Below, one piece after another: positions 14,849 to 20,763 of a DNA stretch of 20,763 bases. The notes beneath the pieces were generated by a model. The model was not told the origin of the DNA, searched no databases, and worked only from the letters and a program-made list of their open reading frames with translations. Source of the DNA: Tritrichomonas musculus (lineage: Eukaryota; Parabasalia; Tritrichomonadida; Tritrichomonadidae); the NCBI GenBank assembly GCA_039105265.1, contig JAPFFF010000523.1, forward strand, positions 1 through 20,763. The letters run 5' to 3'. The position numbers were made by a program, and so were the translations under genes. Each line of letters begins with the position of its first letter. The first letter of the stretch is position 1.

Positions 14849-17107
14849 TTACTCTTTGAATACAGCTAATGTTCTTTCATCAATGATGCTTGTGATGATT
14901 CCGACAGTCATTCGTTTTATTTTTGATGTTATCGCTGTTTCACCACTAAGAACTTTCAGCTTATTGTCTTCATTATCTATAAACACCTCATCACCAACAC
15001 TATAACATGATGAATCATTAACACGAACCATATAATCACCATGACTTGAGAATGTTATACAGTTATTTTGTTCATCGATTCTCACACATATACCGACATA
15101 CTCCTTCCAGGTACCAGTGGTCTTTACACTACAAATACAATCAGTTGTATCATCAGCTGTTGATGGTTTCCATTCATCACCAACATGTTTGTAAACCTTA
15201 CCTGTCATATACACTGGAGAACCTATAACGAAATCACTAACAGAGTTCATTGATGATTCAATCGGCGAGTAATGTGTGATTGTTGTGTTTGATTGTGCAC
15301 CGTAAATAGCAGCCTTGAATGTTGCTAAATAACCTCGGGACATGATTTGTCTTGAATATATTTGCTTAGCATCTAATAATTCTTGAGTAGTTGTCCAAGA
15401 ATATCCACCTATTGGGAAGCTATATGTCAGGGGTCTTCCTGATGCTATATCAACAGTTTCTTCATAATATAGTGGGAATTTGAAATTGTCGAAATACACG
15501 GTCCTTTGATGTAATACCATTACTATGTTATGGGGATTTCCAGTTGTATCACGGAATAACACCCTTATTTCACAACATAGTGCATATTCACTTACTATAT
15601 ATTCCAGTTTAATCAACTTATCTTCAAGTTTTAGATAATGAATTGATATATCCGAGGACCCCTCCGTAATTGGACTGCAATCAATGGCACACCTTTTTAT
15701 TAGTTGTTCTTCTGTTATGACATTTGACTTCAAAGCATATTCAGATAAACATTCAGGCATTTGACATTTAAATACAACTTTAGATAATAGTAATGAAGCT
15801 AGATTAGTTATTGGTTTCTCATTTTGTTCGAATATATCACGCAATTCATTAAAATAAGATATATCGAAATCAGTAGTTTCGAGTGAATTATTTAGTAAAT
15901 CAGCTGAAGTATAAACATTGTTTGTTAATAATTCATTTATAGAACTTTTCAATGCATACTTACCTTCAGCGACTGTTTTCGTTTCATACTTATCTAATTC
16001 ATAAGCCAATTCATCCTCATCAACAAACTTCTCATCAGCCTGGGCACTAGTGTAATATGGTGTCAAGTCAACTGGTTCAGGGATATCTGTTTTCAAAGCA
16101 TATTTATCTTGGAGAAATGCAAGATTAACAACACAGTTTTTGTTTGTTTCATCATAATCTTCATTTGCAATATAGCAACTTATTACATTGATTCTATGTT
16201 GGTTATCATAATCATAAACAACTCCACAACTTGAACTCATTTCTAATGTTAATGCTATATTTTGAACACCATTATTTAAAACATAATCATTATTATTAAT
16301 ACTTGATATAGTGAATATTCCTTTATATTTAATATTTTCATCAGTTTTATCATATCCATCAAATAACATTCCATATTTTTTCCATTTTTCTAAATATTGA
16401 CTTGCATTAGTATAAAGAACCGAAAGAGTATTAATACTATTACCTTCATCATAATATAATTCTAATTCTTGATTGAAAGTAATTGTTTTATCAATTATTT
16501 CTGGAATATCAGATTTTAATGCATAAGTGTTCGACTCATATCTAGCCGAATAAGCGTTTCTGTCTGTTGGTTCAATAGTTTTTGTAATTGAACACGATAG
16601 TATTTCTGGTGATTCACCAGTACCTGGATTTATTAATTCATGGCTGTCATACAAAAACCAAAGACTTGAATCTTTTCCTTCGATACGCAGTATCTGAGAG
16701 GGTTGTTCGTCATCATCGTTATTGTACGAATAATCTACGTGAACATAATGACCTGTATAAAAACTGTCTGATGAGACAATATCCAACCCGTATTGCTCTA
16801 TCAGTTCATGATATGTGTTGTAATCCAAATCAGGAATTGTATTATTGACGATTTCGAATTGAATAGTTGTTTGCCCCTCAATAATTTCTGGAAGGTCTTC
16901 TTTTGGAACATATCGTTCGGCACAAACATCCAAAACCGCTTGAAGACCTTCATTAACCGCCATACTTGTTAAACACGTTGATGCTTTAGCTGATAATGGT
17001 TTAACATCATCAGCCATCAATTTCTGAAACATTTCTTCTGATAATTGTTCCTTTGGGTTCAATTGCAACTCACTATTGTTGAGTACTTCTGGGATATCCG
17101 TCTTCAA
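14849..17107 (-). CDS. Fibre-like protein, open frame with the C-terminal modules
   Basis: An open frame of about 750 codons within the fibre-like locus. Linkers such as YALKSDIPEIID, YALKTDIPEPVD, YALKSSINELL and YALKSNVITEEQL alternate with modules. Two modules of about 110-120 residues look like related beta folds (one starting TTIQFEIVN, the other TITFNQELEL). The last 150 residues include HGDYMVRVNDSSCYSVGDEV and GIITSIIDERTLAVFK, a C-terminal domain typical of fibre or decoration proteins of large viruses, where DERTLAVF-like ends recur. There is no signal peptide or membrane segment. Confidence 0.7.
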   Translation of the reverse strand: MKTDIPEVLNNSELQLNPKEQLSEEMFQKLMADDVKPLSAKASTCLTSMAVNEGLQAVLDVCAERYVPKEDLPEIIEGQTTIQFEIVNNTIPDLDYNTYHELIEQYGLDIVSSDSFYTGHYVHVDYSYNNDDDEQPSQILRIEGKDSSLWFLYDSHELINPGTGESPEILSCSITKTIEPTDRNAYSARYESNTYALKSDIPEIIDKTITFNQELELYYDEGNSINTLSVLYTNASQYLEKWKKYGMLFDGYDKTDENIKYKGIFTISSINNNDYVLNNGVQNIALTLEMSSSCGVVYDYDNQHRINVISCYIANEDYDETNKNCVVNLAFLQDKYALKTDIPEPVDLTPYYTSAQADEKFVDEDELAYELDKYETKTVAEGKYALKSSINELLTNNVYTSADLLNNSLETTDFDISYFNELRDIFEQNEKPITNLASLLLSKVVFKCQMPECLSEYALKSNVITEEQLIKRCAIDCSPITEGSSDISIHYLKLEDKLIKLEYIVSEYALCCEIRVLFRDTTGNPHNIVMVLHQRTVYFDNFKFPLYYEETVDIASGRPLTYSFPIGGYSWTTTQELLDAKQIYSRQIMSRGYLATFKAAIYGAQSNTTITHYSPIESSMNSVSDFVIGSPVYMTGKVYKHVGDEWKPSTADDTTDCICSVKTTGTWKEYVGICVRIDEQNNCITFSSHGDYMVRVNDSSCYSVGDEVFIDNEDNKLKVLSGETAITSKIKRMTVGIITSIIDERTLAVFKE
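15943..16100 (-). repeat. Fibre module repeat, copy 1
   Basis: This pairs with 17489-17646 at an offset of 1546 bp. Bases 15963-16039 are identical to 17509-17585 over 77 bases, and the rest differs mostly at synonymous sites. It encodes the KYALK linker and the YYTSAQADEKFVDEDE segment. Confidence 0.9.
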
Positions 17108-17753
17108 TGCCTTTCAGTGCTTCATTCAATGTTGATTCATTGACCAAATCTGTTGGTATATATGTTTTATTAGTCATAACATGCTCGACATATTTATACA
17201 CAAATTCTCTTGTTAATTTAGCTGACAATACATTTTTATCAAAAGAAAGAATGTATATATTATGTAGAAATGTTTCAACATCATCATTATCAACTGTTGC
17301 TGTTTTAACAATCAATTTATTATCATTGGTATATTCAATAAAATCAGAAAGAACATACAAACATAAATTAGCCGATAATACATTGTTATCATTAGCAATT
17401 TCGCCTATATGTTGAAGAAATGTTGGAGCATCTTTATTATATTCTTTTTCATATGTAAGTATTTCAATATTATTGTTGTTTGTTAAATCGCTCTTCAATG
17501 CATATTTGCCTTCAGCGACTGTTTTCGTTTCATACTTATCTAATTCATAAGCCAATTCATCCTCATCAACAAACTTCTCATCAGCTTGTGCACTAGTATA
17601 ATACGCTGTCAAGTCAACAGGTTCTGGTATATCCGTCTTCAGTGCATATCCTTTCAGTGCTTCATTTATTTTTGTCGTCAATGATTCTTCATTAATCAAG
17701 TCATCAGGTATATCAGTTGATAAAGCGTAATTGTTAATGACATAATCACGCAA
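17073..17753 (-). CDS. Fibre-like protein, open frame with the N-terminal modules
   Basis: An open frame of about 226 codons within the same locus. It has the linkers YALSTDIPDDLI, YALKTDIPEPVD and YALKSDLTN. A shared segment with YYTSAQADEKFVDEDELAYE follows one linker and recurs almost unchanged in the other frame of the locus. A helical module contains two internal repeats (FLQHIGEIANDNNVLSAN and FLHNIYILSFDKNVLSAK). It is likely part of the shaft of a trimeric fibre. Confidence 0.65.
   Translation of the reverse strand: MRDYVINNYALSTDIPDDLINEESLTTKINEALKGYALKTDIPEPVDLTAYYTSAQADEKFVDEDELAYELDKYETKTVAEGKYALKSDLTNNNNIEILTYEKEYNKDAPTFLQHIGEIANDNNVLSANLCLYVLSDFIEYTNDNKLIVKTATVDNDDVETFLHNIYILSFDKNVLSAKLTREFVYKYVEHVMTNKTYIPTDLVNESTLNEALKGIEDGYPRSTQQ
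17489..17646 (-). repeat. Fibre module repeat, copy 2
   Basis: This is the direct-repeat partner of 15943-16100. The sharp edge between a 77-base identical core and more diverged sides suggests recent gene conversion or module exchange within the fibre locus. Confidence 0.9.
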
Positions 17754-17915
17754 TCAGTTAACAGCTTCATTCAATTGTTCCTCAGTGATTCCATTTCCGT
17801 TCGATGAATCACCTTTGATAACATAATTATCGACATATCTTTTAATGTATTCGTTAATCAAACCGTCAATAGTATTTGTTTTTGTTACGTGACCGCTCTG
17901 CTCAATAGTAAACAT

Positions 17916-17937
17916 TCAATTTATTAGAAACTAAACA
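17916..17937. promoter_or_regulatory. 22-bp divergent intergenic region
   Basis: Only 22 bp separate the ATG of the fibre-like locus (minus) from the ATG of the 840-codon gene (plus). TCAATTTATT (17916-17925) on plus resembles a trichomonad initiator and lies about 20 bp before the plus ATG. The plus-strand promoter must overlap the first codons of the fibre locus, and the reverse. Confidence 0.45.
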
Positions 17938-20460
17938 ATGTCAAAACAAGACAAAAATAATTCATCTGATAGCTTTGATTTAGATTTAAGTAGTAATATT
18001 GATGATGAAACTATATTTGACAGCGAGGTATCTAAACCTGATGATGATGAAGAAGAACTAGAGGACCCGATAGATTATTTTAAGTGCACGTTTCTCAGTA
18101 CATACAAACTAGAACACCCCGATGAATTAATTAATTTGTTGTATTTGATACAAAACAATGAATATACAGGAAGAAGTGTCGGAAAGATTCGCGAAATGAA
18201 AGTCAAGTTTCGTCGATTTGTTTCATTGATGAACAAAATCAGTGCAGGTATTAAAAGTAAAGGTAATCGATTCCTTAGTTTAAAAGAGTACACAACAGAT
18301 AAAAAAAGCCTTGATACAATTATTAATTACTTTAATATTGTTGTCAATGATGATTTAAATTATAGCTCTGACGGTTTTCATTCATCACCCATCAAACCAC
18401 CACGAAAGAGTCAAACACCACAAGCCACCAAAGGAAGAAGAAAGAGGTCAGGCATACATGAACCAACACCTGACAGCAGTAAACGAAGAACACCAAGAAG
18501 AAAACGCATAACACCGACCGACTCTGATGAATTACTGGATACAAGTTTTTTAGAACAAGAAGATTCCCTGCCATCAATATCATTTAACTTCCCAGAATTA
18601 GAAGAAGAAGAAGAAGATAACCTATCAGCTTTGTTACTGTCTCCTTATGATCTGGTAGATGATGATATAGAATTGCTCAAGCAATTAGGCTATAACCAGC
18701 CATGGATCAAAGTACTACCAAGATGTTATGAAGCAGCAAAGAAACCACAAAACAAACTTGATGAACAAGCGAAAGAAAACGTAGATGCATTACATCAAAC
18801 ACTAGAAATTATCAGAGACAAGATGAAGAGAAACATTGATATAACCAATGAACGAAAATCAATTACAGGCTTATCATCATTCTTCAGAGTGTTTGACACA
18901 ATCATTAATAGAAAACCTATCAAAGGCTCTGATGTCATACAACCAATCAAACCACCATCAATCAAACCACCATCAATCAAACCAATAACAGACAATAATA
19001 ATAATAATTTTTCGAGTAATAAAATGGATGATGATACAACATTTATTGCTAACGAGGATGATGAAACAGAACTTAATGAAACGTTTCAACAGTACAATGA
19101 ACGTGTAAATAAGCCTGCCAAAAAAGTTAAGTTCGGTAAGCTTAATACTTTCGATCAATCACGTTTTAAGAAAGGATCAGAATTTGAGTCACCAACATCT
19201 GAAGAAGATATTCAACGATTATTGCAACAATACAAACAAGAAATCAAAACAACAGGTAAACGTGAAAACAGAGATGCGCCAACAGTTCTTAGCAATATCG
19301 GTAAATTTGGGAACTTAAATATTCAATCACACACCCAAAATAGCTCATTATACAAACAAAACTTCCTTGATATAATCATTAACGGAAATTACAGAGTTAA
19401 ATACATTCCTGCTGCCGCTACACGAGACCAGGCAAAAGTTTATTGTCACACACATCTTGACCCAGACGGAAAACCAAAATACAGATTACTTCCAACCAAC
19501 GCTAAAGACCCATCAGGAGAGATTGAAATAACAGACCTGAACGGTGATAAAGTTGATGATATTATATTAGTTGATAAACGAGGTGTTCCACAAATCATTA
19601 ACGGTTATAAATTGGTATTTGCTTCTCCTTACAAGAAGGTTTGGAAAACAATGGTTACTACAGCAGAAGAACGAAAGCGATTACCATTTAATGTCTGGCT
19701 TGATGAAATGTTTGAGAAAAGCAAAGAGAAAATCGATTGGGATACAGGTAAATATATTCTTCAAGAATCGAGCAAAACACGACTCGCTCCATACATTCAA
19801 TACTATTCTGATTTGAGATTAGGAAAACCAAGAGTCAGCACCAGAGCATCACCAAATTCATTTTGGTCTAGTCTCTTTTCTAAGATATGGAAGGTCTATT
19901 GGGAGATATTCAGTGAAATACAACCATTATCAAAAGTTGTTAATTATCTTACTATATCAAATGCATTATTTGTATATCACTTTGATAATCCCGTTAAGAA
20001 AGCAATTGAAACAGAACATAATTTGAAGCCAATGAATTACGTTGAATGGATGAATTACAGGAAAACACAAAAATCTGATTATAACAAGAAATGTATTGCT
20101 CTCATACAAGAGTTCATAAACAAATCTAGAAAGACAATCGTCTTCGAAACTGGTAAATGGTCTAGAGATATTGGTAACTGGAATCCTGAGTTTAAGACCA
20201 TTATCGAAAACATTAATTACTTAATTCAGAAAGTTGCACCCGCAGGTACTGATGTTAATGAAACAATAGCTTATATCAAGATTGCTAGTCCAACAGATAT
20301 TCAAACGTTAAAGGAGGTTTCAAATAATAATATTGCCATCTGGATTGATACAGTTTACGGTAAGGGTTGCGGATATATTGAATATAAGATTCAAATGTCT
20401 AAACAAAAGATTGAGAGACTATCAGCAGCAGAAGGATATGATATCAAAGTACCTGAATAA
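17938..20460 (+). CDS. Large unknown protein with acidic and basic N-terminal half and DxNxD loop
   Basis: An 840-codon protein. The first 45 residues are acidic. A basic stretch with KGRRKR and SKRRTPRRKR (165-190) is a likely nuclear signal or DNA-binding tail, and an EEEEED run follows at 222-227. Two helical segments (about 60-135 and 240-325) look weakly alike. IKPPS is repeated near 337-348, then an NNNNN run. The C-terminal 370 residues look folded and contain DLNGDKVDD (533-541), a calcium-loop-like DxNxDxxxD, followed by GVPQIINGYKLVFASPYKKV. The last half has many Trp and Tyr. I do not recognise a family with certainty; a large virion structural protein conserved in Polinton-like viruses is the best guess. 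Confidence 0.75.
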   Translation: MSKQDKNNSSDSFDLDLSSNIDDETIFDSEVSKPDDDEEELEDPIDYFKCTFLSTYKLEHPDELINLLYLIQNNEYTGRSVGKIREMKVKFRRFVSLMNKISAGIKSKGNRFLSLKEYTTDKKSLDTIINYFNIVVNDDLNYSSDGFHSSPIKPPRKSQTPQATKGRRKRSGIHEPTPDSSKRRTPRRKRITPTDSDELLDTSFLEQEDSLPSISFNFPELEEEEEDNLSALLLSPYDLVDDDIELLKQLGYNQPWIKVLPRCYEAAKKPQNKLDEQAKENVDALHQTLEIIRDKMKRNIDITNERKSITGLSSFFRVFDTIINRKPIKGSDVIQPIKPPSIKPPSIKPITDNNNNNFSSNKMDDDTTFIANEDDETELNETFQQYNERVNKPAKKVKFGKLNTFDQSRFKKGSEFESPTSEEDIQRLLQQYKQEIKTTGKRENRDAPTVLSNIGKFGNLNIQSHTQNSSLYKQNFLDIIINGNYRVKYIPAAATRDQAKVYCHTHLDPDGKPKYRLLPTNAKDPSGEIEITDLNGDKVDDIILVDKRGVPQIINGYKLVFASPYKKVWKTMVTTAEERKRLPFNVWLDEMFEKSKEKIDWDTGKYILQESSKTRLAPYIQYYSDLRLGKPRVSTRASPNSFWSSLFSKIWKVYWEIFSEIQPLSKVVNYLTISNALFVYHFDNPVKKAIETEHNLKPMNYVEWMNYRKTQKSDYNKKCIALIQEFINKSRKTIVFETGKWSRDIGNWNPEFKTIIENINYLIQKVAPAGTDVNETIAYIKIASPTDIQTLKEVSNNNIAIWIDTVYGKGCGYIEYKIQMSKQKIERLSAAEGYDIKVPE

Positions 20461-20566
20461 ACAAAAATAAATTAATGATTATTTGATGAAGCTACCTTGA
20501 ACCTCTTTTGTAAAATGATGATTTTATTTTTATGACGGTCTTCTTCTTCTTCTCCTCGTTGTTGTG
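20461..20566. other. Convergent 3' spacer, no gene supported
   Basis: This 106-bp AT-rich spacer lies between two convergent stops. It opens with ACAAAAATAAATTAATGATT, similar to the sequence after the KilA-N stop, and contains TTTTATTTTTATG on the other side, so it may serve as a two-way 3' end region. A 32-codon minus-strand frame with an EEEED run starts at 20570 but is not convincing. Confidence 0.4.
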
Positions 20567-20763
20567 TCATTTGTTCACAGCATTTAAAGAATCATGATGT
20601 ATTGGAAATGGTTGTGAATTTGTTTGTCGAGTACGTCTATGTTTTGGGCTACTTCGTTTTTTCTTTTTTGGTGAACCATTAGGAAATGAATATGATGATG
20701 ATGAATAACCGGTTTGTTTATGAAAGATTTCAACAGGAACACCATCTACTCTTACATTAATCG
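20567..20763 (-). CDS. C-terminal end of a basic protein, cut by the window edge
   Basis: An open frame enters from the right edge on the minus strand and ends at TGA 20569-20567, giving 64 visible residues. It has a Ser/Tyr stretch (GYSSSSYSFPNGS) and then SPKKKKRSSPKHRRTR, a strong nuclear-localisation or DNA-binding type sequence, then a polar end. The main part lies outside the window, so no family is assigned. It converges with the 840-codon gene, whose stop lies 106 bp away. Confidence 0.55.
   Translation of the reverse strand, partial: INVRVDGVPVEIFHKQTGYSSSSYSFPNGSPKKKKRSSPKHRRTRQTNSQPFPIHHDSLNAVNK

Larger units (their letters stand above)
14849..17915 (-). pseudogene. Fibre-like modular protein locus of element B, looks broken
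   Basis: The locus opens at an ATG at 17915, 22 bp from the divergent 840-codon gene, and ends at 14849. Throughout, short linkers of the form YALK(S/T)DIPE separate folded modules, as in phage tail fibres and in fibre-like proteins of large DNA viruses. It is probably a trimeric virion fibre for attachment. The locus looks broken, with about two breaks. No further reading of the whole is attempted. Confidence 0.6.
9460..20763 (+). mobile_element. Maverick/Polinton-like element B (partial, runs off right edge)
   Basis: This part carries a protein-primed family B polymerase, a KilA-N protein, a fibre-like modular locus and large low-similarity genes on both strands. Its gene-start contexts and gene order differ from the virion block to the left, and it shows no integrase, ATPase or capsid gene in the window. 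It looks broken in about three places and is therefore probably older than element A. It could also be the other arm of one rearranged element. It continues past the right edge, where the tail of a minus-strand gene is visible. Confidence 0.65.

Noticed and set aside
18795-19158. Minus frames inside the 840-codon gene
   Set aside because: They are hydrophobic shadows of Asn- and Lys-rich plus-strand codons.
20471-20570. 32-codon minus frame starting MTQQRGEEEED
   Set aside because: It is short, low in complexity, and overlaps the stop of the gene at the right edge; no support beyond an ATG.
1-20763. tRNA, rRNA or other structured RNA genes
   Set aside because: No cloverleaf, conserved T-loop bases or rRNA-like segments were seen in the spacers, which are all short and AT-rich.
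1-20763. Reassigned stop codons, as in ciliate Tlr elements
   Set aside because: Long frames end at TAA, TGA and TAG and read well under the standard code.

Overview
The window is AT-rich, uses TAA, TGA and TAG all as stops, shows no introns, and is densely packed with genes of Maverick/Polinton type: a retroviral-like integrase with a chromo-like tail, an A32-like packaging ATPase, an Ulp1/adenain-like cysteine protease, candidate major and minor capsid proteins, a protein-primed family B DNA polymerase, a KilA-N protein and a phage-fibre-like modular protein. Together with initiator-like TCA(T/A)TT motifs close to several start codons, this points to a trichomonad protist, most likely Trichomonas vaginalis, whose genome is rich in Mavericks and in KilA-N genes. 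The host call is an inference from gene style, not from a host gene: no clear host gene lies in the window.

Layout. (1) 1-8609, minus strand: a compact virion-gene block (element A), read right to left as coiled-coil protein, protease with a long N-terminal extension, a 23-codon mini-ORF, candidate minor capsid, integrase, ATPase, Gly/Ala-rich small protein, charged protein, candidate major capsid, a Pro-rich protein, and a protein that runs off the left edge. Spacers are mostly 15-45 bp. (2) 8610-9255: a short divergent promoter, a plus-strand 87-codon gene of unknown role, and a minus-strand HNH endonuclease-like gene that meets it tail to tail. (3) 9256-9459: no gene; GC-rich short repeats and a long T tract. 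This looks like a boundary. (4) 9460-20763 (element B): polymerase and KilA-N on plus, a 354-codon gene on minus framed by four copies of a 42-bp repeat in inverted pairs, a fibre-like locus on minus, a large 840-codon gene on plus that diverges from the fibre locus across 22 bp, and the tail of another minus-strand gene at the right edge.

How it fits together. Element A supplies assembly, maturation, DNA packaging and integration functions but shows no polymerase in this window. Element B supplies replication, DNA-binding regulation and host attachment or structural genes but shows no integrase, ATPase or capsid gene here. They could be two elements that abut or are nested at about 9.3-9.5 kb, or two arms of one rearranged element. 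Element A looks whole in the part seen. Element B looks broken in about three places.

Most worth a second look: the HNH-like zinc module inside the polymerase, the inverted repeat array around the 354-codon gene, the modular fibre protein with a near-identical internal repeat, the two apparent classes of gene-start signal, and short dynein-light-chain-like motifs in two virion proteins.
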